A program made the position numbers and the translations under genes. From the NCBI GenBank assembly GCA_020055645.1, contig CM034550.1, positions 11,607,001 through 11,671,000 of the forward strand: a stretch of 64,000 nt of DNA, written 5' to 3'. The notes beneath the pieces are model-generated. The model was not told where the DNA came from. It was given only the letters and a program-made list of their open reading frames with translations, and did not search any database. Below, one piece after another: positions 1 through 10,588 of the stretch (position 1 is its first letter; each line of letters starts with the position of its first letter). This DNA comes from Tomocerus qinae. Taxonomy: Eukaryota > Arthropoda > Collembola > Entomobryomorpha > Tomoceridae.

Positions 1-349
1 CACCCTCTCAACAAGCACTAAACTGGCACACGAAAGTATTCTGTAGTGATTGACACTTTTCCCCCTACTATCCTTGGTCACCTACTGGCTACTGTAGTGG
101 TAACAATTTTTGGGGATGGGGAAGGATTTTTAACCAAAATACCTCGTAACTATAGGATTACAGATTTCCATGATAAAAGTTTATAGAATTTTCACAAAGC
201 CTCTTCAGGGCCGGCATTCAATATAACCCTTATTCCTATCTCATTCGTACTAAGTTACGCATAACTCGATATGCATAAAAATATTTTACACTTTTGAAAA
301 GTATTGTTTGGGGAGAATCCTGCCTGCCTTTTCCGAGTTTATTTTCCTA

Positions 350-582
350 TAAATATGTCCATGAATAAATTGCCACAAGTATTTCCATCAATAAACTGCC
401 ATCAATATTTCTACTCATAAATTGCCATAAATATTTCCATGAATCAATTGCCATAAATATTTCCATGAATAAATTGCCATAAATATTTCCATGAATAAAT
501 TGCCATAAATATTTCCATGAATAAATTGCCATAAATATTTCCATGAATAAATTACCATAAATATTTCCATGAATAAATCCGA
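350..582. repeat. 26-bp minisatellite, about 9 copies
   Basis: Direct repeats of a 26-base AT-rich unit containing ATAAATATTTCCATGAATAA. Reading through them on the minus strand gives an open frame rich in Trp, Ile and Met that is an artefact of the repeat. It lies in the 3' flank of gene copy 1. The corresponding array in unit 2 is shorter. Confidence 0.9.
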
Positions 583-872
583 TGGATGAGCTATATTGAG
601 TTTTATTGCTAACATTATATTTCACGTCACAAGTCACAAGACAAAAACATTTTATCTATTATGTAGTGACACCATGCGTGCGTTATCCTACACATAAATG
701 GCGAACTGTATAATGTGTATAACATTTTCGAATCTATTTATATGTAGTCAAACCTTATATTTTTCTCGCTCCATAATCGTAATAAAATCTTACTGAGCAA
801 TAGCCTCTGGCTGCCACCTCCATCACTTTTGTTGCTGCCAAGGATTGTATTACTGATTTTGATTATTCATCA

Positions 873-3217
873 TCATCCGTTGTAATAATACATGGGGTCA
901 GACATGGGCATTCCTGCGACTGGCATGGGCATTCCTGCGACTGGCATGGGATAGCCTGCGACTGGCATGGGATAGCCTGCGACTGGCATGATCCAGATGC
1001 GATTATCTTTACAATAGACAATTTACACAATATATCATTGTAATCAATATTTCTGGAAATCTCATGAAAAGTAAAAAACTAGGAATGGGAAAATTAATGT
1101 AATCGATCAACAAAGAGATCTTCCTTGTTAGGAGGATCTATTTTTGTTCCCGGTTGTTTACCATGCTCAAAACCCTGATTTTATATTACAAATTGAACTA
1201 GAAGCCCAAAAATAATTGCTTACTCATTAATATTAAGTCGGAAGTGAAACAGCTTTTTAGTGGACATAAAATAAACTCTAGTGTTTGGGATTAGGTAATA
1301 CGAGTTAAAAATCATAATTAATTAAACTAACCTTCTAGAAAGCTGTTTTTGATGCAGCACCAAGTGTAACATGTTACTGGACAATCGGTTATGAGAAAGA
1401 GAGTCATAATGGTAAATGCGTTTAATTCGATGAAGTTATCTTCTGTCCCATTTATATGATAATTTCGATGAGTGGCATATACCGTCCTAACAAAAATAAC
1501 TAGAGTTAAATCATTTTGTATTATTTATATTATTTTACTATACTTCCGTGGAAGAATACCAAAAACACATAAGACACCAAACTAGCAAGCCCACAATCAG
1601 TACACCTTTGAGTGCGAACCAAATCATAACAAGGATTTTTCTTTTTTCCTGTAATCATTAGTTAATAAAGGCAATAATATTAGAATCGTTATATAATTAG
1701 ATAAAAAAGCTGGATGTACTTGTATACTCAATAAAGATGTTTGCTCACCTTTGTTCTTATTAATATCGATGTCAGTATCAATAAGCTTGCCGTTAAAATC
1801 TCTACCAAACTTAAAACCACAAGGCCAATTCCTGCTTCCCATCTGGCCTTCAGTCCTGCAGGCTCACAGAATAATTTAAAAAATATTAATTTTGCTTTAG
1901 GTCGGAAAACAGAAATAGTAGTTTCTAATATATAAAAGACCGTCACATGCAATTTGCGTTTTAGAGCTGTGTGTGTATATACCTACCTATTTCAGGAAGA
2001 AGAACCCCAAATTGTTAGTACATTTACATTTCAAGTGGATATTACGAAGTATAGAAATAATCTTCAGTGGTAATATAATATAATGTATACATAATATTAT
2101 ACCTTGTAATTTTTCCTTAATATAGTAATCATTAGAATTGTGACCAGAACTAGATCCATTTTTACTATTGCCAATTTCAATTTCATAATTTTTGTTACCA
2201 TTGACCAGAAAGCAACCGCAAACTAGGAAGAATAAGTGCAGAACCTGGTCGTGTTAAAATAAAGAGAATTTTGTATCATTAAATCAGCGAATTTAATGAA
2301 TTTTTGAATAGAGATTTGACTGATTGCCTTTCTAAAATATTTCAGGTTTAAATAATCAGTCATAGTCAAGGTTAAGATTCTTTGGTTTGCTCGATTTGCT
2401 CCTCCTCACTTCGACTTAGAGCAGAGGGTGTGTAAAGAATATTAAGTAAAGAATTGACCTTTTTGCACACAGACGGCATATGACCAGGGAGGCAAAAAAG
2501 GACTCCTTTTTGCAAACAAGTAAAAAAGTACTACTTTTTTAAGCAGTCCTTTTTATCCTTTTATCCTTATTTACATGTAAATTGGAAGTAAATGTAACAG
2601 CGCGCTGTTACATCAAAAAAGGTAAAAAGGCCAAGATGGACTTTAAACGAACTTACTCCTAACTTTTTTATAAAAAAAGGTAAAAGGCAAAAAAGGTCCT
2701 TTTATGTTCCCTGCACATAACTCCGGCCCAGCCAGCTGAGCCTCTATATGCTCTCGATTCTCAAATTATTGCTGAGGGTTAAGACTGAGAGAAGGATGTC
2801 GAGCAATCCGGCAATTAAACCGCTGAATTTAGGCGTTTACCTCGTCGCCGTCACTATTTTTGCGTATTTTCTGATCTAACCCAATAAAAAAGATATTATA
2901 CTATTTTTAATTTTGTTTTAGGTCCGAGGCAAAAATAGAGACGGGCAAGGAAGTACCCCTGCCTAAATTCATCCAATTAAACAATAACATAAGTGAACGT
3001 ATAGGTTTACACATCGATCCGTCTACATAGATGTACAAATTACACAGTACACAACATATGTATACATTTTGTCGGAATGAAAGCGGAAATAATGTTTTCT
3101 AAAATAAACTTCCGTATTTTTAATACTTACCAAATATACTACTCCTATTGCAAGCCCTGCGAAATTGATATCTAGTTTTGTCGATCTCCTATGCTCTGTG
3201 GAGCCTGTGTTGTCCAT
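873..3217 (-). CDS. Multi-span membrane protein, tandem family copy 1 (unrecognised)
   Basis: Six exons join in frame: 3131-3217, 2103-2244, 1749-1855, 1560-1648, 1332-1486 and 873-1006, giving about 237 aa. Residues ~17-45 form a hydrophobic signal or anchor segment across the first junction. A short polar loop follows, then three hydrophobic segments (exon 3, exon 4, exon 5 ending in a Cys-rich TCY-x-x-CC stretch). The last exon encodes a Pro/Met/Gly tail of repeated MPVAGYP/MPVAGMP ending in MYYYNG. The exon 4 donor (GTATTC) is weak. It was chosen because the phase then fits and copy 3 also joins exons 4 and 5 within a Trp codon. I do not recognise the family; a four-span (tetraspan/MARVEL-like) topology is possible but is inference. 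Copies 2 and 3 lie upstream on the same strand. Confidence 0.75.
2485..2713. mobile_element. MITE, CAGGGA...TCCCTG family, copy 1
   Basis: A 229-base element ending in CAGGGAGGCAAAAAAGGA and, inverted, in TCCTTTTATGTTCCCTG. The interior is repeated AAAAAGG/CCTTTTT with no coding capacity. It lies in intron 1 of membrane-protein copy 1 and is missing from copy 2, so it probably inserted after the duplication. A related element is at 56394-56593. The target duplication is not clear. Confidence 0.65.
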
Positions 3218-3701
3218 TATATTTTATTTTATTATAGGCTCCCCTAATCAAGTGTCTTCGTAAACGAAAATATTATACGGGTAGAAACAAGCACGTTAAT
3301 AATCTAGTCTAGGGTCGGACTCTTCATTAGCATGCTGCTCATTCACCCCCTCAGCAAACACTAAACTGGCACACGAAAGTATTCTGTAGTGATTGACACT
3401 TTTCCCCCTACTATCCTTGGTCACCTACTGGCTACTGTAGTGGTAACAATTTTTGGGGATGGGAATGGATTTTTAACCAAAATACCTCGTAACTATAGGA
3501 TTACAGATTTCCATGATAAAAGTTTATAAGATTTTCACAAAGCCTCTCCAGGGCCGGCATTCAATATAATCCTTATTCCTATCTCATTCGTACTAAGTTA
3601 CGCATAACTCGATATGCATAAAAATATTTTACACTTTTGAAGTATTGTTTTGGGGAGAATCCTGCCTGCCTTTTCCGAGTTTATTTTCCTATAAATATGT
3701 C

Positions 3702-3820
3702 CATGAATAAATTGCCATAAGTATTTCCATCAATAAACTGCCATCAATATTTCCACTCATAAATTGCCATCAATATTTCTATGCACAAATTGTCATCAAT
3801 ATTTCTATGAATAAATCCCA
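3702..3820. repeat. 26-bp minisatellite, about 5 copies (unit 2)
   Basis: Same 26-base family as 350-582, in the equivalent place downstream of gene copy 2, with fewer and more diverged copies. Confidence 0.8.
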
Positions 3821-6050
3821 TGATATTAAGTTTTATTGCTACACAACTCTTTAGAATATCACAAATCACAAGACAGGAATATTTTAATTTAATTATTATG
3901 TATAGTGACACCATGCGTTATACTAATCATAATTTATTGAACTGTATAACTTTTTCGAATCTATTTATACGTAATAAAACTTAAGTTTAGTTATAGAACT
4001 TTGCATTATGTGTAAGAGCACCGAAGCCTGGACTTCCAAGTTCCAAAATCATTTATTTTACTGGAACAACAGCTGCCACCTTCACTTTTTTGTTTCTGTC
4101 TAGGATTGAATTGCTGATTTTGATAATTCGTCATCATCCGTTAGTAATAATACATGGGGGCAGGCATGGGCATGACTGGATATGGGCCAGGCATGGGCAT
4201 GACTGGATATGGGACTGGCATGATCCACATGTCAGTAGCTACAACAAAATAAATACTCATTGTATCACTGTATCAATATTTCAGGATATTCTCATGATGA
4301 TGATAAGTAGGAAAGGGAAAATTAATGCAATCGATCAACAAAGAGATCTTCCTTAGTTCAAGGAGAATCCATTTTTGTTCCCGATTGTTATATATCAAAC
4401 TTTGCTCAAAACCGGGAAAATAACTGTTGACAAAATTACAGAAATTACATCGTTGAGTCAGCAGGCAAAGTTTACGATAGTTTTGTAGGGGGAAAATTCG
4501 AATATTGAGAATTAGGAAGAAAGGCAACACCTGAAATGGCATTATTATCTGTTTAAAATCATCTGTATATTAGTTAAGCGTTACCGTCTCGAAAGGTGAA
4601 TTTGATGTAGCAACAAATGTAACATGTTGCTGGACAGTCGATTATGGCAAGAAGAGCCAAAAAAGAAGATACGTAACAATCGAAAAAGGACTCTGACTTG
4701 AAATAACGGCAGCCCAAATCTGAAGAAATGGCAAAGGCGTATATCGACCTAACAGCAATAACAATAAGACTTTAAATCATTTTGTACATTTTTATATTTA
4801 CTATACTTTCGTGGAAGAATACCAAAATAAAATTTATAACTAACAAAGCTATTGTAGCCACAGTCAGTACACTTTTAAGTAGGAACCAAATTGTAAGAAG
4901 GGTATTTCTTATTTCCTGTAATCATTAGTTAGTATAATAAAAGGAATAATATTATTAGAAGAATCGATTAGTTAATTATAATTAGAAAAAATAGCTCGTG
5001 TACCTCTACACTTAAAAGCTGTTTGCTTACCTTTATTGTTAATATCGATATCACTAGCAATAAGCTTGCCGTTAAAATCTCTACCGAACTCAAAACCACA
5101 AGGCCAACTCCTGCTTCCCAATTGGCCTTCTTACTTCGTTCTCGTAAGTCTTTTCCGATAATCTCATTCTCATTGGATAAGTGACTATTATCTTTGACAA
5201 TTCCAATTTTATAATTTTTGTTATTATCAACCAGAAAGCAACCGCAAACTAGGAAGAGTAAATGCAGAACCTGGTCGTGTCAAAACAAAGAGAATTTTGT
5301 AGTATTAAGTCAGCGAATTTAATGAATATATGAATAGAGTTTTTGATTGAATGTTTTTCTAAAATATTTTAGATTGAAATTTGAAACATCTGTAGTTCGC
5401 TTAAGACCTAAGGCACTAATCAAGAAAGAGATGTGTTAAATAACTTATAAATCTCCATTGCTGATGATTAGAAAAGAATGAGAGAAGAGGAACATCGAGC
5501 AATCCGGCAATGAAAAAATGACCATATTATATTATAGTAGAGGTATAGCTCTACGGTCAACGTAGATGTGTAATCTACATTAAATTGGTCTGTCTAAACA
5601 ACGTAGTAGGTCTACATTTTGTCAGAATGAAGGTGAAGGTGAAGGCAATGATTTCTAAAATTAAATTCCGTATTTTTAATGCTTACCAAATATACTATTC
5701 CTATTGCAATCCCTGTTCCATTGATTTGCACAGTTTCCCTCGTAGGCTGTGTGGAGCAAAGAACTTAAAAGATTAGAATGCTGGTCAGGTATGCTGACGT
5801 CACAGAATTCTAACGGCAGGGCAAAGTGAGAATTTTGTGCACAAACCAACCGCGCGGATATCCAAATAATAATAATAATATTTTATTCAGGACCATTTAA
5901 CCCGAGTTATTATTAGCCCTGCCTGATCCAAACTTATAACTTGCAAAAAACATTCCACAAGAAATGATGATTTCAAGTTTACCTAAATGCATTTATTTTC
6001 TTCAATGTTTAGTTACCAAAATATTGAAATTTACAGAAAATCATATTGTC

Positions 6051-6105
6051 AGTCATATTCGGTATCGGTATATAATAAATAGTTTATTATATACCGAATA
6101 TGACT
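6051..6105. other. Perfect hairpin inside the P element
   Basis: 15-base arms at 6051-6065 and 6091-6105 are exact inverse complements, and an inner perfect hairpin (6066-6096, 3-base loop) overlaps them. It lies about 300 bases inside the left end, beyond the transposase stop. It could be an internal inverted repeat like those of other P elements, or a 3' RNA hairpin. Confidence 0.6.
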
Positions 6106-6417
6106 GATTAGAAAAACAATTAGTGCATTACAATTTAGTTACAAATTAACAGTTATTTCAACATTTTGTATATCAATAGTTTTCTTTGCTTAATTTTAAC
6201 TATATTAAAACCGTGTCTATCTGGAGTTAGTACACTATTTTTATATTTACATACTCTTCATCAGACTAAACTGAATGAAATAATTCAAACAGTTGCACAG
6301 ATGCTACAAATTGTACTGCACTTCATATAAGAAAGGTCTTAATGATGTAATTAAGTACTAATACAGATATAATTTATGTACCTATATGTAGAAATACATT
6401 ACAGAATATCTGTTACA

Positions 6418-9400
6418 TTAACTTTCAATTATTTTACTTACATTTACAATTGATAAATTATACACCGCAAAATGAGTCAATTTATTGTTCTGTATTCTAA
6501 CTGACTGGGGAACTTGTCTTAGTGTTTCAATTTTAGCACTATAGTGCATCCGGAGAGTACAATATGTTTTAGATATCAATTTAATTAAAAGTGAAATATG
6601 ATTGTCAAGAGGTGAAAAATCTAATAGATGACTATGCAAGCTGGAAAATATAAATCGATCATTAAATAAATAGGACGCAACTTTTGTCAGAACAGTTTCA
6701 ATTTTAAAATTAGAACACACTTTATAGGCTCTGAATATTTTTTCTGTGACTTTACATACCTTCACAACGTCATGTGAAGGAAAAATTAGCCCCCATTTTG
6801 CTTTAAACGCAACAATTCAAAATCTATATTTGTACAGCTGGCATCAGTGCTATCAGACAAACTATCTATGCATATCACGCATTTTACTTTACTTTTAAGT
6901 TTTTTAACCACCCATCCAGCTATGTAAGTAACTATGCACTCACTAAATAAAGAAAGGTCTAATATGGCTATGCTACTTAGACTTTCGTCGTCATTGGAAT
7001 CAATTTCCACAGCTTTTTCCATTGAAGCAGAGAAAGTAATTTCTGTACAATCCTGGACTATACAGTTCCCAGTATTCGAGGGAGAAATTTTGGTAGATAA
7101 TGATTTTCTGATAGCATATTTTAATTGATTCACATTAGGGTTGTTGTTATACCCTTGGCAAGATCTAAGTACACTGAAGTAAGTTTCCGTGTGGTCCTGC
7201 GAAAATTTATAGGTTAAAATGTATTTTAAAAGAGGGGTGTGGCATGCAACATAATCTGCATATATCCCTTCGAAACTTCTTATTGCCATAATAAACCCTA
7301 ACAATGCTGTCTTCTTCTTTGGAATGAATTATCAACTTTCCATCCGCAGTTTTCATGTTTGAAAACGCGTAAATGGCCTTGGAGAATACATGTTTCCATT
7401 TTTTCTCTGTTTCCTTATTTATTGGAGAACTGTATGATTTTGAAAGCGGGTTTTTGGAGTTGAGCAGATCAAATAAGCTACAATCAAAATTCACAATTAT
7501 TTGCATATACATGGTACTTATTTATAGTGTATTAACCATTAATATAGTACGTACTTGTTAATCAACTCGATAAAGTCAGCCGTATTTTCGCAATCCACAT
7601 CATTAAAATTGGGTAGCTTCAATTTGTAGCACAATCTCAAAGCCTTGGACGTAGATTGGCTGAACAATTGCACTGCCAAGTTGACCTTCATTATCTGTTT
7701 TTCAAAGTGAATGTGACGGCTAGTTATTTTATTTGCAGCTCTTAATCCTTCTTTGACCTGTAGATTTTGAAGATTTGCAATGTATGTCCATTTGATTTTC
7801 TGAAAATGATTTTAAAAACAATTATAGTGTCAATTCATAGAAAAATTAAAATGTAAGTAAAATAATTCATCTCATATAATATGAAACCATACCTGTGTAT
7901 CAATATATATTGTGCCCACTGACTTCCATAAGTTGCGCAGTAGTTTCATCATATGGCATACATCTGGTGTAATATATTTTTGCTACCGCTGATGGTAGTA
8001 AAAGACGGGGATATGTTGGGAAATTTTAACTTGGCTCCAAGAATTTTAGCTGCCTTCAGATTTGACCCAAGCCCGTCGTAAGTGACTGATATGCAATTTA
8101 TCTTCACCGAACTTAATGCTTCTATCGATTCTAGCACTACCTTACTGACAAATTCTGCTGTAATACCCTTGGTCAGAAAGTAAGCGATGGGAATTTTCCA
8201 GTGGCCATTTACTGCAACGGCCATCACCACCATTGCATTCTTTGCCATGTCACTAGGATTTGATGGATTATATAGACCGCCGTAGTTCACGTAGCCATCA
8301 TATGAAACACCATTTGATATAATTTGTCGACGAATACTCATTTCGTCAATTTGTAAATTACACAAGAGTTCAAATTTGCTGTTGGTGGACTTTTCTTTCA
8401 AAGATAGTAAACAAGGTGTAAGGAACCCAGGTTGAATAATAATATCCTTAGTCCAATATCTTAATTGACTAGTGGAAGGCAAAAGATTGCATACATTTCT
8501 TCGAACAAAATCGTAAGCTCTGGAACTGTAAAAATGCAATGTCATTGCAAATTGTCGAATTTGAAAATCGTAGGCTTTCTTGAATTTAATTCTTTCCAGC
8601 AGCGGTCCCAGAATGGAGGATTTTGCTTTCAAAACAGTATTCATGATTTTCTTTAATTTTGAATTGCATCGTTTTTCATATTTAAGTTCAGCTTTTAATC
8701 TTCGAATAGCATTTTTGTCTTTCTTGGATTGAGTATATAGCGTCCTAAATAGAATTTCGTCTCTCTTTCCTGATATTTGAGTTGATTTGTTTTTCTTCCC
8801 AAACACCGGTGTTTGAGTATATTGATTTATTTTACGTACCATAATTGTATCTTTTTGACGCATTTCACTGACTAGGGAGATAGGAGAGTGAGAAATAGCG
8901 CTGTTGTTTTCATTTTCGGCGTCAAAATCTCCAATCAAAGCCAGATTCTATTATTATACAATGATATTTATTTATTTTCTCCCATTATTACAGAATATTG
9001 CAAAAATCTGATTAGAGTTTTATAAGTATTAAATTTCCTTACCGGTACATTTTTAGAAATGTCCCCTACAGTTACTTTGTTTTGGCCCACTACAACATTT
9101 TCATTTTTTTCGCACAATACTTTTAATTGTGGAAACGAAGTAAACGTCGGAAGATTAGCAATAGGCTCGTCGAGATTTTTTGATGATTGAGGGTTGACAG
9201 TAGGGTCGGTAAGTATTTGTTTACGATAGTTCACCACAGGGTTCAGAAAATGAATTGAACAAATTACTGAAGACGACGATGGAATCCAAGTCGGGCCTCG
9301 ATTAGCAAATTCAATCCAAATTTTCATTCGATTTTCGTCCTGTGATGGGAACCTAAATGGGTTAAAATAAATTCTAGAGTGAAATAAAGAGCAATTCAAA

Positions 9401-9517
9401 AAACGTTATAAATACAAAGAAATTAAAATATGGTTTTATTCCTTACTTGTATAATTTGATATATTGAGATGATGAACTCCGATTGCCACAGCGGTATACA
9501 GCACAAGTAGCAGGCAT
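6418..9517 (-). pseudogene. P-element transposase (THAP9-like), frameshifted
   Basis: Exons 9447-9517, 9043-9373, 7893-8947, 7555-7799 and 6418-7477. Exons 1-2 encode a THAP zinc finger: C-x4-C at the start, then F-N-P-F-R-F-P, W-I-E-F and C-x2-H. Exon 3 carries a coiled-coil region and the P-transposase core (RQFAMTLHFYS, QIDEMSIR, VTYDGLGSN). Exon 4 has the usual helical part with NKITSRHIHF. The last exon ends with IFPSHDVVKVCK and the closing conserved block. Three frame breaks interrupt it, at about 7965-7981 (T-run), 7311-7320 and 6790-6794 (C-run), each detected because family similarity jumps frame. All are in or near short homopolymers or simple repeats, so assembly error is an alternative for some. 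As given it cannot make a full-length transposase. Confidence 0.85.
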
Positions 9518-9808
9518 AATTAGTGTCACACTTATTTACTTCAACTCTAATTTTATCAAATTCAATAATTGAAGAATGTTTTTACTTAGATAGCAAGGTT
9601 TTATACTATTAGAAGTAGTACAATGTACACAAATCTTTAAAAGCAATTCATATCTTAGCGCGGTTGGTATGTTATTGTATGTGCAGCCAATGGGCATGAC
9701 GTTAAATTCTAAAAAATAGAATTACACAGAGTGAATGAACACCAGCATTCTAGATCACTATATTGTATTATATTATAAGTTCTTTGGTGTGGAGTGTGTG
9801 TTGTCCAT

Positions 9809-10588
9809 TATTTTATTCTATTAACACAATAATAAATATCTACTCTAAATCGGACTCCACTTTAGCATTTAGCAGGCTACTTCACTCATCACTCGCACCT
9901 CAAAAAACAAGTCCATTACAAGTTCTGATATAGTGATTCAAATAATGGTATCTATTTCCCCTTAAAATGGGTGCGGCACCACCAAAATGTTTAGATTTTG
10001 AATCACTATCCCAACTCAAAGAAACTACTTTTGTGTACAACCCAACACGTTTTAGCCATTTTTTCGCGGGTGGTTTTTGACATTTCTCCCGGGGTGCATT
10101 TACAAATTTTAATTTTCATTTCTTTTGGCAATAAATTCAATAAAATTATTATTCTCCTTATCGTTTACTTTATGAAATAAATGTCAACTTTATTTCTTGT
10201 TTTACATGGGTTTTGCGGACAAAATGTAAACATACATTATTATAACTCATTATAAATACTTTATTTAAATAAATAATTGCACACAATTGGGTTATAATTT
10301 GATGCAATTGTTTGTTTGCATCTATTTCCATATTTTATATACCTTTACGACCAACGACTAGATTGTAATCGCCGGACTATCATTATTATGCGAGCCGCAT
10401 TGGGATTATTGTTTTTTGATATTATACATGGAACATTTTTTTTGCTACTTACTCCGATCCAAAATTAGCTCTATTTGTAATTATGCATATTTAGCGACAC
10501 AATATTTTAAATGAGAAATACAGAATGGTTTAAATTAGGTCACATATAGGCAGCAGGCTTTGTTAGTGAAATGCATGATTCTATTTCC
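9809..10588. other. Spacer between family copies 2 and 3
   Basis: Upstream flank of copy 2 (similar to unit 1 as far as about 9905) followed by the AT-rich 3' flank of copy 3. I see no gene. Confidence 0.5.

Larger units (their letters stand above)
1..3345. repeat. Tandem duplication, unit 1
   Basis: This block matches the one starting at 3346. The first ~350 bases of each unit are nearly identical, and all exons of the enclosed minus-strand gene recur in the same order. Position 1 of the window aligns with the start of unit 2, so the array may continue to the left. Unit 1 is longer than unit 2 without its transposon because it holds a MITE (2485-2713), a 247-base intron absent from unit 2, and a longer minisatellite. 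Confidence 0.85.
5757..9786 (-). mobile_element. P-type DNA transposon, 4.03 kb, with 8-bp target duplication
   Basis: The left end begins CAAAGAACTTA and continues to TAGAATGCTGGT. The right end, inverted, has the same two blocks with a ~20-base AT spacer between them. The 8 bases GTGTGGAG flank the element at 5749-5756 and 9787-9794, and unit 1 of the duplication shows the unoccupied site. An 8-bp target duplication together with a THAP/P-element transposase is diagnostic of the P superfamily. The transposase runs on the minus strand from about 9517 to 6418. Confidence 0.92.
4141..9808 (-). pseudogene. Membrane-protein family copy 2, split by a P element
   Basis: Homologue of copy 1. The 5' part of exon 1 is at 9787-9808 (ATG at 9808) and its remainder at 5687-5756. 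Counting the 8-bp target duplication once gives 28 in-frame codons, as expected for the uninterrupted exon. Exons 2 and 3 are fused without an intron at 5031-5270 (80 codons, open). Exon 4 is about 4823-4915 but its length breaks the phase into exon 5 (4585-4748). Exon 6 (4141-4238) encodes a VMPMPGPYP-type tail ending in MYYY. The split exon plus the exon 4 phase break argue for a non-functional copy. The exons otherwise remain open, so inactivation looks recent. Confidence 0.75.
3346..9905. repeat. Tandem duplication, unit 2 with inserted P element
   Basis: Second copy of the duplicated block. Similarity to unit 1 runs from 3346 to about 5756, stops at the P-type element (5757-9786), and resumes from 9787 to about 9905. 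Removing the element and one copy of its 8-bp target duplication leaves about 2.5 kb. The right limit is approximate because the flank has diverged. Confidence 0.75.

Noticed and set aside
350-582. Regular repeats as a CRISPR-like array
   Set aside because: Units are directly adjacent with no variable spacers, and the genome is clearly eukaryotic.
347-637. Trp/Ile/Met-rich open frames on the minus strand
   Set aside because: Produced by the 26-base AT-rich tandem repeat; the equivalent repeat in unit 2 does not preserve them.
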